Below, piece by piece: positions 7,968-15,697 of a stretch of DNA of 32,313 nucleotides. Each line of letters opens with the position of its first letter. Positions within the stretch are counted from its first letter, which is position 1. The notes beneath the pieces are model-generated. The model had not been told where the DNA came from and ran no database searches. It worked only from the letters and a program-made list of their open reading frames with translations. Position numbers and translations under genes: made by a program. This stretch comes from a virus, in the IMG/VR virus record IMGVR_UViG_3300007640_000136, positions 1 to 32,313 of that record; one strand, written 5' to 3'.

Positions 7968-8816
7968 TCACCCAAAGCGAATTTGAGGGGCCTGGATTGT
8001 GGCGCCTGCATACGGATTAGTTGTTAAAGCGGTTTGGGCTAAGCCATAATTACCAGCTTGTCCTTGTTGTGCCATCGCACCAGCAGTGGCAAGAACACCA
8101 AGCTGACCTTGAATTTGACCTTGAAGAGCCATTGCAGTTTGATAACGTGCAAAGTCATTCATCTTGGCTTTTTCAAGTTCTGGAGCCATAGCTTTATATT
8201 GCTGCAGCATGGCTTGATTTTGGAATGTCGTTAAATCTTGTGTGGCTTGCATGCGAATTGCAAGCTCACGATTTAAACTATCCAAGTTTTGACTCATTAA
8301 CTGGCCACGCATGGCCATCTGGGTACTGAATTCTTGCTCTTTACCTTTAGTTGGTTTACCTGTCAAAGATTGACGGGCAGATTCAGCACCAGAGGCAGCC
8401 GCACCTGGAAGTAGCGCACCAAGGCCCATCAAACCAACGCCAGCAACACGTGCAATGGGATTTGGGATCATTGCAAGGCCTGTACCAACCGCGCTAAGGG
8501 CGCCTGGAGCCAAGGCGCCAAGAGCACCTGTGGGACGGCCTTCGTTGATCTCCGAGAGAGCAGTTGTTACACCAGGGATCAAAGAGGCTGCACCAAGAGC
8601 AGGAATGGCGTACTTACCTAAAAAAGCCTGAGCACCCTGAGCACCTCGTTGAAGTTTTTGCTTGAGTTGTTCACGCGTTTGGTTATTAGCAGCAGGAGTT
8701 GCAGCCGCAACTGGATCTACATTGACCCCAAACATACTGTTTTTTGCAGTGATGCGATCAATGGGAGTTGATGGTCCCATCATCCCTTCCATTGGAAACG
8801 CATAGTTAACGGCCAT
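7968..8816 (-). CDS. 282-residue protein with long hydrophobic centre, probable internal virion protein
   Basis: ATG at 8816. Between residues about 60 and 150 there is an Ala/Gly/Leu/Pro-rich hydrophobic region (AIPALGAASLIPGVTTALSE and PIARVAGVGLMGLGALLPGA), enough for several membrane-active helices. A Gln/Met/Ala-rich amphipathic region follows (170-245). This layout suits a protein packed in the capsid and ejected into the envelope, as in podovirus cores. No lytic transglycosylase motif is seen, and the assignment is by architecture only. Confidence 0.6.
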   Translation of the reverse strand: MAVNYAFPMEGMMGPSTPIDRITAKNSMFGVNVDPVAAATPAANNQTREQLKQKLQRGAQGAQAFLGKYAIPALGAASLIPGVTTALSEINEGRPTGALGALAPGALSAVGTGLAMIPNPIARVAGVGLMGLGALLPGAAASGAESARQSLTGKPTKGKEQEFSTQMAMRGQLMSQNLDSLNRELAIRMQATQDLTTFQNQAMLQQYKAMAPELEKAKMNDFARYQTAMALQGQIQGQLGVLATAGAMAQQGQAGNYGLAQTALTTNPYAGATIQAPQIRFG

Positions 8817-8867
8817 TTTTTCTATTCTTTTATGTAAGTTAATTTTATCAGTCTAAACACAAAGGTG

Positions 8868-9851
8868 TTACAGCGGTTTCATCGCTTCGTACTGAGCAGT
8901 AGTTGGTAACTGTTGTTCTGCTGGTTTTGCTGCAAGTGCTGCATTGGCCAAGTTACCTAAAATTGCACCAGCTCCAGCGCCTGTTACCGCACCCGCTAAA
9001 CCACGGCGGAAAGCATTTTTAACAAGAGGTGCAGTACGAATAGCTGCTCCGGCGCCGGCAATTCCACCGATCGCAGTGGTAACAGATGGAATTGTAATTG
9101 GATATCCAAGCATTCGGGCCTCTGGTACACCTTCAAGATTTTCAGGCGTTACTTTAAGAATACCAAGAAATCCCTTGTCCTGGTAATAGTTACGCAAATA
9201 ATTGCCGTAGCGTTCTGGCGTTAAGGAAGGAATTTCTTCTTGAGCTGTTTCATACTTTAGAGGACGTCCTGTACGTCCCAAGAAAAAACGTTCAAACAAT
9301 TCTGTAACAGGTTGAGTTGTTTCACGTCGATCTTCGGAACCTTCTTCTGCATACGTTTGAGCAAACCCTTTGGGCCTAAACATTTCCCCTGGATTTGTGA
9401 TGTTGTAAGCACCGGAAAGCGCAGTGGCAGGAATTGCAATGCCTGCGGTAATCAAACCTGTTTTTGTTGGTCCCAGGGCACGGTAAGCTTCTTTGCCGAT
9501 AGCCGTTTCTGATGCAGCACCCATGATGGCAAGAGGGTGGTTATAACGCCAATAAATGCCCCTGGTGCCATCATTAGTTAGATCGGTGAGCAGACGTGCT
9601 CCAAACGCACCAACTGCTTGAACCGGCGTTTCTTTCATGGAAACGCCCAACTTATTTAACTGTTGGTGATAAACGTCGCGTGTGCCGCGAATTTGTTGAG
9701 TTGCTTGACTGACACCAGGAATATCTTTCAGGATACTTGGATAACGTTCACCAGCAAGATAAGCTTTCCTGCTGGCTTCTGCACTTTTGCGAGCACCTTC
9801 AAGTAATTCGTCTTTTGCAGTGCCGATTGTATTTAAAAGCTGTTGAAACAT
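8868..9851 (-). CDS. 327-residue protein with C-terminal Gly/Ala membrane-like region, probable internal virion protein
   Basis: ATG at 9851, just after the preceding stop. The N-terminal 60 residues form a charged helix. Hydrophobic patches lie near 105-150 (GLITAGIAIPATALSGAYNI) and, strongly, at 245-310 (TTAIGGIAGAGAAIRTAPLV; GAVTGAGAGAILGNLANAAL). The Gly-zipper pattern (GxxxG/AxxxG) suggests helices that pack in a membrane. No enzyme motif. It probably works with the neighbouring hydrophobic proteins in DNA delivery. Confidence 0.6.
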   Translation of the reverse strand: MFQQLLNTIGTAKDELLEGARKSAEASRKAYLAGERYPSILKDIPGVSQATQQIRGTRDVYHQQLNKLGVSMKETPVQAVGAFGARLLTDLTNDGTRGIYWRYNHPLAIMGAASETAIGKEAYRALGPTKTGLITAGIAIPATALSGAYNITNPGEMFRPKGFAQTYAEEGSEDRRETTQPVTELFERFFLGRTGRPLKYETAQEEIPSLTPERYGNYLRNYYQDKGFLGILKVTPENLEGVPEARMLGYPITIPSVTTAIGGIAGAGAAIRTAPLVKNAFRRGLAGAVTGAGAGAILGNLANAALAAKPAEQQLPTTAQYEAMKPL

Positions 9852-9852
9852 A

Positions 9853-10404
9853 TCACATCATCCGTGGGTTAAGAGCACTGATTAACTCTTCTTGCTCTTG
9901 CGGTGTTAAGTGTTGCATCCAAGAACTATTGGGAACTTGATTTAATAGCTGTTGAAATTGAGCCTCTGGTAATTGATATTGTGTCCCAGGAGATAAAGAT
10001 GCAATTTCCTGCTCGAGAGGCAGGTTGTTTACTAAAGAACGCTGAAGAATTTGTTGTTCAATTTGCTCTTGTTGTCCACCATAAATAAGTGGAGCAGTAA
10101 CGTAACTTGTACCAAGAGAAGCTGCGATATTTAAGGGAGTTTCAAGCTTGCTAGTTTTATTAACTGTATTGACTTCACCGGTATCTAAATCTTTAATTCG
10201 TTGAGTTGAGTAGCTTTTGGGACGTAATTTACGCAATAAGCCAATAGATCCAGCAGAAGCCGCTGTATCCAACAAACTAGATGCAGCTGCCTGTCCTGGT
10301 GAAGCGCCACCAAGAAGGGATACAAAACCGCTAAGTGCCCCACTGGTTAAAGCAGGAGCAGCAATTTGTTTTAGTAGTTGTCCAAATGCTACCCCTGCAG
10401 CCAT
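9853..10404 (-). CDS. 183-residue protein with N-terminal hydrophobic domain
   Basis: ATG at 10404. Residues 1-58 are hydrophobic with small residues (FGQLLKQIAAPALTSGALSG; LLGGASPGQAAASSLLDTAA), then a basic stretch (LLRKLRPKSYSTQRIKD) and a Gln/Leu/Glu-rich C-terminal half ending in a long helix. It belongs with the run of membrane-active-looking proteins at 7968-14040. Not recognised. Confidence 0.55.
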   Translation of the reverse strand: MAAGVAFGQLLKQIAAPALTSGALSGFVSLLGGASPGQAAASSLLDTAASAGSIGLLRKLRPKSYSTQRIKDLDTGEVNTVNKTSKLETPLNIAASLGTSYVTAPLIYGGQQEQIEQQILQRSLVNNLPLEQEIASLSPGTQYQLPEAQFQQLLNQVPNSSWMQHLTPQEQEELISALNPRMM

Positions 10405-10430
10405 GATATCTTTTTCTTTTTATTATAAGA

Positions 10431-11027
10431 CTATGCTGATTCTGGATTTTTAATTGGCTCACCCTTTTTATTTGTTTCTTCTTTAGTTAAAGTTTTATCT
10501 GTGTTGTTTTTATTTTCCAAAAGTTGAGCAACTGAACGATTGTCTTCAGTCTCATTTAATGCACGTTTTTCAGCGGCAGCCATCATGTAACCCCGTGGAT
10601 CTGGGTTGGCAACACGAGGCATTGGATTGGTTGTTTTTTTGTCTGGATTCATGGTTGGGCTAATGCGATAGGCATCCATCCAAATAGGAGAGTACCCAGG
10701 TTGTTCTTCTGGTCTCAATGGCGTCAAAGGACGACCTTCGTTAAAGTCGTAGCTTTCATTGCGTACAAAACGTCCAATATTGGCAAATACTTCGTATTGC
10801 TCTGGTAGATCACCAACAAAGTTAAGACTGGGGTTTAAAGATAATTTGCGAGTTTGAATTCGACGCAATAAGTCGGACTGTTCAAAGCGACTCGGCATCC
10901 ACGGTGCAGCACCAGTGGAAGCTTTAGAAGCAAACGAGTCATCAAAGTTAAGCTTCCGTTTTTTAACAAACGGATCTTTGGTGTAATCAATATACCTGTC
11001 TAGCGCCAGGCGATGATCTTTAGCCAT
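10431..11027 (-). CDS. 198-residue soluble charged protein
   Basis: ATG at 11027 overlaps the upstream stop (TAATG). Rich in Arg, Asp, Pro and Asn, with a central segment of aromatic and Arg residues (FANIGRFVRNESYDFNEGRP) and a Lys/Glu/Asn-rich disordered C-terminus. No membrane segment, Cys pair or enzyme motif. Probable structural or assembly component from its place in the cluster. Confidence 0.55.
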   Translation of the reverse strand: MAKDHRLALDRYIDYTKDPFVKKRKLNFDDSFASKASTGAAPWMPSRFEQSDLLRRIQTRKLSLNPSLNFVGDLPEQYEVFANIGRFVRNESYDFNEGRPLTPLRPEEQPGYSPIWMDAYRISPTMNPDKKTTNPMPRVANPDPRGYMMAAAEKRALNETEDNRSVAQLLENKNNTDKTLTKEETNKKGEPIKNPESA

Positions 11028-11245
11028 TACTTATTGGATTTTTTCTTCTTATGTAATCCTACTAACGTTTTACGTAAGTTTGCTTGTTTAACAGTTTTTT
11101 CGTCGTATTCATCTGGATTTGCAAGAACATTCTCCTGGAGTTGAGCAGAGGTAATGCCTTTACGTTTAGCTTTAGCCGTAAATGCACCCTCTTTCATATC
11201 CATGCTCTGGATCCACTTTTTATTTTTCTTTTTTTCTTCAGCCAT
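11027..11245 (-). CDS. 72-residue basic protein
   Basis: ATG at 11245, 2 nt after the stop of the 930-residue gene. Lys-rich at both ends with a central helical part (EGAFTAKAKRKGITSAQLQE, then a VLANPDEYDEKTVKQANLRK segment). I recall similar small basic proteins in many phage genomes, where the function is unknown. It could bind nucleic acid or a partner virion protein. Confidence 0.6.
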   Translation of the reverse strand: MAEEKKKNKKWIQSMDMKEGAFTAKAKRKGITSAQLQENVLANPDEYDEKTVKQANLRKTLVGLHKKKKSNK

Positions 11246-11247
11246 AG

Positions 11248-14040
11248 TTAACGATTACGACGTTTACCGGCACGACGACCAGCTTGCGCCATTAGTTGTT
11301 TCATTACCACTTCCATATTGGAAGCCCCTGGTTGATACTCTAATTCTACCAAACTTGGAGAAGGCACATTAATTTGAAGTTGTCGTTCAGGATATTGATA
11401 ATCACCACTGAGAACACGCGATGCAGGTCCCATGGCAGCGGCGGCTTGTCCTGTATATGGATTTTGAGTGCGAGCAAAAGAACCTGGAGAACGCACTTTT
11501 AAACCAACCGGTTTTGTTTCCATGCCAGAACGTATTTGTGCCATTTGGGCTCCCAGAGGAGTACTGCTTGCTCCAACTATTTCAGCGGCAGGGATGCCAA
11601 GACTTTTGGCTTGTTGCATAACTTTACGTTGAGACGCAGTGTCTACGCGGGGAGCAAAAAACGCTACGTCAACATCAGCTCCTTCATCACCAACGGTCAT
11701 AGGATCTATACCGCCTCCTCCGCGAACGTCGTAACGCCCTGGAATTGGCCGAGGCTCTCCCTTTTCTGTTTCGTATTGAACGTAACCACCTTGGAAAATG
11801 GCCTTACCAGTATTTGGATCTCGTTTAACAATACGTTTTCCTTCTGGATCTAAAGCATAAGGTTTTCCATAGACAGGTGTATCTTTTGTAGTTTTGCGCA
11901 AATCAGTTACAAAAGCATGAGCAGCTGCTGGATGATAAGGATTGCCAGTTGTTTTACTAATTTGTTGTTTAAGAACAGGAAGATCAATTCCTTGATTTAT
12001 TAGTGCATTATCAAGGTGCTGAATTAAAAACCCCTGATAATCAAGAGGCGTGCCAATCTCGGATAACAGTTGTCCGGATTGAATGCCAGTAGCAAGTGCG
12101 GCTGGATTATGTGTCTCGAAATAAGCTTTTTTAGCTGTGGAATTATTGAAATAAAGATCGTTACCTTGTTCAATGATACTTTGAAGTTTTTCGCGAGATA
12201 ATGTTAAGTTTGTAAGTTTTTCACTGCCAAGTTTATGGTAACCAAGAAGAGTGCCATCCGGTTTCGTAAGTTTAGTTAAACGGTAACCAACCAAAGGTTC
12301 CTCGCCTACAACTTCTTGACCTGATGTCTCATATAAACGATTATCAGATCCTTTTACAACTTTGTCTCTATAAGCAGTCAAAGGTTGAGTTGAGACTGCA
12401 TTAGAAACATGAGGAACAGAAGGTTGATAACCACCAACCAATTTAGAACCTTCAACATTAATGTCTGAAGTTTCAAGCACACCTTGCCGTGGAGTACCAA
12501 TTCGACGGCTCGCGCCTTCCAATCTTAAACGCCCTGTTTCAGGATCAATAAAGAAACCTTGGGCAACATCCCCTTCCAAAGTCATGCGTGTAGGAAGGAC
12601 AACATCAAGTTCACGTTCTTGACGCAGTGAACCAGATGCCATGGCTTCTGCATTAGACACTTGTCCTGGAACCATTGTTGTTCCTTTGTTTGTGCGCTCT
12701 TTAAATGCACGGGTTTCTACAAACCCGCCAGGACCCTCAACATCTCCATAATCAGCAGCATTGGTATCGTAATCACTGGTGCGACCGCGTTGTGTATTAA
12801 TAGCTTCAAGATCCGGAGAAAGATCAATATCATAATTTCCAGTGCGTGGATTATACGCAAGAACGTCTGAACCAAATTCACCAATTACTTCTACATCTCC
12901 ACGACCGGTCATGCCTCCACCCGCTTCTGGCACTTCATAAGTTAAATTGCGCCCAACACGACCACCACGTTCAGACAATGTTGTCCCAAGAAGATCTGAA
13001 ACAGCTGAAGTAGGAACTTCTGGATCCAAAAGAGCAGCAATATCTAGCTGCGTCATTTGGTCCATGGTGCCGGGGCGATAGTCACTTGCAGATGCAGAAA
13101 TACGATGGAAAATTTCTTCTTGTGTTAAACCAAAGTGAGGACCAAGTTTTTGCAACGCACGTGCATTAGTAGGAGCTTTACTTTTTTGAGCAGCAAGCGC
13201 TTCTTGAGCAAGATATGCAGCACGTTGTTCTGTGGCCTCTGAAGTATTGAGTTCAGTTGCTGGAGCAGCAACACCGCCAAACTCCAACATTATTTTTTGT
13301 TGTCTTGGAGTTAAACCTGTTTTTGTAAAATTAAGGTCACGTTGTGCAGGTTGTGTTGTAACACGTGCAACTGCTTGGTCAATGCCAGTGTCATTTGCTT
13401 GGTTTTGTTGAGCAACAACTTCAAGATCAACAGTTGCTTGAGGAATAGCTGCAGTTTCTTCATCGCGACGCAACTGAAGAAGAACATTTTTGGCACGTGC
13501 TTTTTCTTGTGATTCAACACCCTGAACCACACGAGCAGCACGCCTCATTTCAGCTTGTGCTTCTGGTGTTAAAGAATATTCCTCAGCTTCTTGCAGTTCT
13601 AAACGTTTTTGAAACTCCGGATCATTAATAAAGGCATTTAGATCGACTGTGGCCTGTGGGATAGCGGCAGGTGGCGTTGCAACCTTTGATGGTTTAACTT
13701 CCTGCTCAAGCTTGGAATACACCTCTGCAGACGGCGGAGTTGCAGCTTGAGCAACGTAAATATCGCTAGGTTTAGGCGTACGTGGTGAAGAAGGAATTGG
13801 TTGACGCGTCTTAGTGCCACGACCACCGAGTAAATATGCACCACCAGCTAAAGCACTGAGTCCAAGAGCAGCAAGTCCCAGGATTCCAGGGAGATTTGAC
13901 TCTTGTTGTGGTGCACGCAGCTGATTGCGACGAAATTCAAGTACATCAGGCACTAATTCAGCCCGTTCTTCAGGATCTTCTGGCACTGGCACTCCAGTTG
14001 CACGGCTATACGCATAAAAATCTGCAGGTGCCAGGGCCAT
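11248..14040 (-). CDS. 930-residue putative large internal virion protein
   Basis: ATG at 14040, the first gene of the minus-strand cluster. One hydrophobic segment lies at residues 50-73 (LPGILGLAALGLSALAGGAY), followed by a basic, Pro/Ser-rich region and a long Ala/Gln/Glu-rich helical part to about 280. The middle (300-700) is mixed soluble sequence with Gly/Asp/Arg (for example PRTGNYDIDLSPDLEAINTQ), and the C-terminus is very basic (RRAGKRRNR). No peptidase, transglycosylase or tail-fibre repeat is seen. Size, single TM and position suggest an ejected or core protein, by analogy only. Confidence 0.55.
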   Translation of the reverse strand: MALAPADFYAYSRATGVPVPEDPEERAELVPDVLEFRRNQLRAPQQESNLPGILGLAALGLSALAGGAYLLGGRGTKTRQPIPSSPRTPKPSDIYVAQAATPPSAEVYSKLEQEVKPSKVATPPAAIPQATVDLNAFINDPEFQKRLELQEAEEYSLTPEAQAEMRRAARVVQGVESQEKARAKNVLLQLRRDEETAAIPQATVDLEVVAQQNQANDTGIDQAVARVTTQPAQRDLNFTKTGLTPRQQKIMLEFGGVAAPATELNTSEATEQRAAYLAQEALAAQKSKAPTNARALQKLGPHFGLTQEEIFHRISASASDYRPGTMDQMTQLDIAALLDPEVPTSAVSDLLGTTLSERGGRVGRNLTYEVPEAGGGMTGRGDVEVIGEFGSDVLAYNPRTGNYDIDLSPDLEAINTQRGRTSDYDTNAADYGDVEGPGGFVETRAFKERTNKGTTMVPGQVSNAEAMASGSLRQERELDVVLPTRMTLEGDVAQGFFIDPETGRLRLEGASRRIGTPRQGVLETSDINVEGSKLVGGYQPSVPHVSNAVSTQPLTAYRDKVVKGSDNRLYETSGQEVVGEEPLVGYRLTKLTKPDGTLLGYHKLGSEKLTNLTLSREKLQSIIEQGNDLYFNNSTAKKAYFETHNPAALATGIQSGQLLSEIGTPLDYQGFLIQHLDNALINQGIDLPVLKQQISKTTGNPYHPAAAHAFVTDLRKTTKDTPVYGKPYALDPEGKRIVKRDPNTGKAIFQGGYVQYETEKGEPRPIPGRYDVRGGGGIDPMTVGDEGADVDVAFFAPRVDTASQRKVMQQAKSLGIPAAEIVGASSTPLGAQMAQIRSGMETKPVGLKVRSPGSFARTQNPYTGQAAAAMGPASRVLSGDYQYPERQLQINVPSPSLVELEYQPGASNMEVVMKQLMAQAGRRAGKRRNR

Positions 14041-14162
14041 AGTTACTGTATGGTTTGCTATACATCTTTGTGATTTAATTTTAGGTCATAAAAACGCAAT
14101 AACATGCGTTAAAGTAGTAACAGAAAGACAAACTTGGTTTTGATTAAGGGCGCAAGACGGAA
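14041..14162. promoter_or_regulatory. Divergent intergenic region between late and early halves
   Basis: 122 bp between the first minus-strand gene (14040) and the first plus-strand gene (14163). AT-rich, with a 6-bp inverted repeat AACGCA/TGCGTT at 14093-14110. Neither flanking start has a clear Shine-Dalgarno site. The region should hold at least the promoter for the minus-strand cluster, but no near-consensus -35/-10 pair is visible on either strand, which would fit a phage-specific or activator-dependent late promoter. Confidence 0.4.
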
Positions 14163-14369
14163 ATGAACCCTAAAAATCGTGCAGAACGCGTTATTGCAAT
14201 AGATACAATTGCAAATGAAGCGCAAAAAATGGCGGAAAGTGGGGCAGATGCGTTGGATGTACAAAAATTTACGATTGGCGCCAGGAAAGAATTGGCAAAA
14301 CAACGGCCAGACGTTGAAAATTACTTTGATGCAGCAGTTGCAGCTAAAAAAGCAAAAGATAAAAGTTGA
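14163..14369 (+). CDS. 68-residue helical protein
   Basis: ATG at 14163; ends 30 nt before a strong terminator, so it is a one-gene transcript. The protein is a charged Ala-rich helix throughout (RAERVIAIDTIANEAQKMAE; Lys-rich C-terminus) without Cys or membrane segments. Not recognised. Its isolation between the late cluster and the terminator suggests it is read separately from the genes at 14652 onward. Confidence 0.6.
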   Translation: MNPKNRAERVIAIDTIANEAQKMAESGADALDVQKFTIGARKELAKQRPDVENYFDAAVAAKKAKDKS

Positions 14370-14399
14370 ATAAGTAAAAACAACCACAAATTAAAGGTC

Positions 14400-14427
14400 A
14401 GCCGGGGATAAAACCCCGGCTTTTTTT
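14400..14427 (+). terminator. Strong intrinsic terminator
   Basis: AGCCGGGG (14400-14407) pairs with CCCCGGCT (14414-14421) around the loop ATAAAA and runs into seven T residues. This is a canonical rho-independent terminator for the gene at 14163 and isolates the region to the right. Confidence 0.92.
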
Positions 14428-14603
14428 GTATCAAAACTTGGGTAAAACTATATAAATACATACACTGTTTCGGTTTTACTTCAACAAAAGCGCCCTATAT
14501 AGGTCAAAAAAGGGTAAAAAATTACCTGACGCTTCTACAACACCCCTCGCGAAGTGAAATACGGGAAGAAAAAAAAGAATAGCGGGGTAGGTAAGTAATT
14601 GAA
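14428..14603 (+). promoter_or_regulatory. AT-rich control region with CCTATATAGG palindrome, possible early promoter
   Basis: Non-coding stretch of about 176 bp. It holds TATATAAAT near 14451, the 10-bp palindrome CCTATATAGG at 14494-14503, and a small GGTAA/TTACC hairpin just after it. The CCCTATATA string also occurs at the strong promoter at 27964-27972, so this may be a related promoter with an operator-like symmetry, but no good -35 lies 17 bp upstream. Transcripts starting here would lead into the structured leader at 14604. Confidence 0.4.
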
Positions 14604-14630
14604 CGGGGGCTGCGCATCCGTAACACGCAG
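14604..14630 (+). promoter_or_regulatory. Structured leader element, CTGCG/CGCAG family (copy 1)
   Basis: CGGGGG, then CTGCG (14610-14614) pairing with CGCAG (14626-14630) across a loop with CATCCG. Nearly identical to 15120-15146 (one difference in 27). A second pairing, CGG (14604-14606) with CCG (14618-14620), would make an H-type pseudoknot with a TAACA loop. It ends 21 nt before the ATG at 14652; no Shine-Dalgarno site follows. Confidence 0.6.
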
Positions 14631-14651
14631 AGTACCATCGCGTTTAGTTCA

Positions 14652-14936
14652 ATGCAAGCACAGAAGACCAAGCGTTGGCAGTACGACTGGCGTCGTAAGG
14701 TAGGCGAGCGTCCTACATCTGAGAATGCCGAGCTATTCCACCAGTATGTGGAGTATGCGTACCAGGCGATCGAGGAGTTTCAGCACGCAGCGTTTCCTTA
14801 CTCCGACGTCAGGCAAGTATGCCAACCACAGTATCTCTTCCAAGTGGTAAGTGACATGCGAAGCGATAAGCTGAGCATGCGCATTTATCAGAACGAGGAA
14901 GGACTGAAGTTGGTCGTTATCCACAGCGTAGGCTGA
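14652..14936 (+). CDS. 94-residue soluble protein
   Basis: ATG at 14652 behind the structured leader at 14604. Basic and aromatic N-terminus (KTKRWQYDWRRKVGE), then an acidic helix (FHQYVEYAYQAIEEFQHA) and a beta-like C-terminus (YLFQVVSDMRSDKLSMRIYQ). No recognised family. A 7-bp GC-rich hairpin with a GCAA loop follows 12 nt after the stop. Confidence 0.65.
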   Translation: MQAQKTKRWQYDWRRKVGERPTSENAELFHQYVEYAYQAIEEFQHAAFPYSDVRQVCQPQYLFQVVSDMRSDKLSMRIYQNEEGLKLVVIHSVG

Positions 14937-15119
14937 CGGTTACCTCTTCCCCTGGGCAACCAGGGGTTTATGTAGCCCTCAACACCTGTTTTTTCCCCAT
15001 GAAATGTCAGGATTTCCTCACATGCGAGGGGAATTGCGCTCTCTGGCGCTGTAGTTACATATAAGACGGTGGCGCAAAGTATAGCCACATAATATCCGAC
15101 GTTAGAGGTCGGGATTAAT
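14937..15119 (+). other. Intergenic region with hairpins, no convincing gene
   Basis: Holds CCCCTGG/CCAGGGG (14949-14966) with a GCAA tetraloop and a T-rich follow-on, a terminator- or processing-like hairpin for the gene at 14652. Further on is CCGAC/GTCGG near 15095-15112. A 21-codon frame at 14999-15064 has four Cys but no Shine-Dalgarno site, so it is not called. Confidence 0.5.
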
Positions 15120-15146
15120 CGGGGGCTGCGCATCCGCAACACGCAG
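15120..15146 (+). promoter_or_regulatory. Structured leader element, CTGCG/CGCAG family (copy 2)
   Basis: Same as 14604-14630 with one base changed (T to C in the loop). CTGCG (15126-15130) pairs with CGCAG (15142-15146). It ends 23 nt before the ATG at 15170. The conservation of 26 of 27 bases, against unrelated flanks, argues for a functional RNA or binding site. Confidence 0.6.
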
Positions 15147-15169
15147 AACATTCCATTGCAATTGACACC

Positions 15170-15340
15170 ATGACTTATTGGTTAGTTACAGCTGACGAAG
15201 GTGATTACACCATGAAGCGCCTCTTTGCCACACAGGAAGAAGCCTGTATGTGTGCATGGCGCTGGGAGGATGATTGTCTTGACAACATCCACATGGAGAA
15301 GGTAGAGCATCCTGCGTCATGGGATGACATTCCGTTCTGA
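15170..15340 (+). CDS. 56-residue acidic protein
   Basis: ATG at 15170, TGA at 15338-15340. The sequence starts MTYWLVTADEGDYTMKRLFA and ends with an acidic Trp-containing tail (EHPASWDDIPF). It has two Cys and several Trp, no membrane segment. The DDIPF end resembles the acidic tip of SSB proteins that recruits partners, which may be chance. The stop codon lies inside the 5' arm of the small RNA structure at 15337. Function unknown. Confidence 0.6.
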   Translation: MTYWLVTADEGDYTMKRLFATQEEACMCAWRWEDDCLDNIHMEKVEHPASWDDIPF

Positions 15341-15380
15341 GTACCAGGCGTGATGCCGGGGGATCGAATCCCCCACTCAG
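15337..15380 (+). ncRNA. 44-nt tRNA-like (acceptor plus T-arm) structure
   Basis: CTGAGT (15337-15342) pairs with ACTCAG (15375-15380). Inside are a short GGC/GCC hairpin (15347-15357) and, stacked directly on both, GGGGG (15358-15362) and CCCCC (15370-15374) closing the 7-nt loop ATCGAAT. A T-arm directly joined to the 3' acceptor strand is the tRNA arrangement, and the loop differs from a T-loop by one base. No D- or anticodon arm and no CCA are present. It could be a tRNA remnant or a processing signal. Confidence 0.45.
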
Positions 15381-15424
15381 TATTGCCCTCAGCGGAGATG
15401 GGCACCGCACAACAGGAGTTTCCT

Positions 15425-15499
15425 GTGATTACGATCATTGGTTTAATTCTTATAGCGCCTTGCGCTGTTGATTTAATCCGTAACAAACTTCGTAAGTGA
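15425..15499 (+). CDS. 24-residue membrane micropeptide
   Basis: GTG at 15425 with a good Shine-Dalgarno AGGAG 7 nt upstream, TGA at 15497-15499. The product is a hydrophobic N-terminal segment (TIIGLILIAPCAVDLI) with a basic C-terminus (RNKLRK), a typical single-span micropeptide with the charge on one side. The stop overlaps the ATG of the next gene (TGATG), so translation is probably coupled. A CAGGA/TCCTG mini-hairpin covers the Shine-Dalgarno site. Confidence 0.5.
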   Translation: MITIIGLILIAPCAVDLIRNKLRK

Positions 15500-15696
15500 T
15501 GTATTTCATTATTCTTAACGGTCAACAGTACCGTCAATACTCAGCTAATGAGTACCAAGAAGCTTTGGAAGAAGCTGCACAATTGGATCACATTTATAAC
15601 TCACCTGAGTTAAATGATGGGATCCAGGGACATAACGACATTCAGCTCCTCACCTTTGATGAGATGATGAAGTTGGACAGTACATTGGTACTCTGA
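15499..15696 (+). CDS. 65-residue soluble protein
   Basis: ATG at 15499 overlaps the stop of the micropeptide by one base; a GTG three bases earlier is also in frame. The protein has a beta-like start (YFIILNGQQYRQYSANEYQE), an Ala/Glu-rich helix and an acidic C-terminus. No Cys or membrane segment, family not recognised. It is followed at once by the three-arm element at 15698. Confidence 0.6.
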   Translation: MYFIILNGQQYRQYSANEYQEALEEAAQLDHIYNSPELNDGIQGHNDIQLLTFDEMMKLDSTLVL

Positions 15697-15697
15697 A

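Noticed and set aside
1525-13844. Plus-strand ORFs and alternative minus-strand ORFs across the late cluster
   Set aside because: They lie opposite or within long minus-strand genes in other frames, with erratic composition (Cys/Leu/Phe-rich) and no start signals.
14999-15064. 21-codon frame with four Cys
   Set aside because: No Shine-Dalgarno site or leader module, starts after a T-run, and is too short for codon evidence.
15170-15340. DDIPF C-terminus as an SSB-type gene
   Set aside because: The rest of the 56-residue protein has no OB-fold pattern; the acidic tip is probably chance or a mimic at most.
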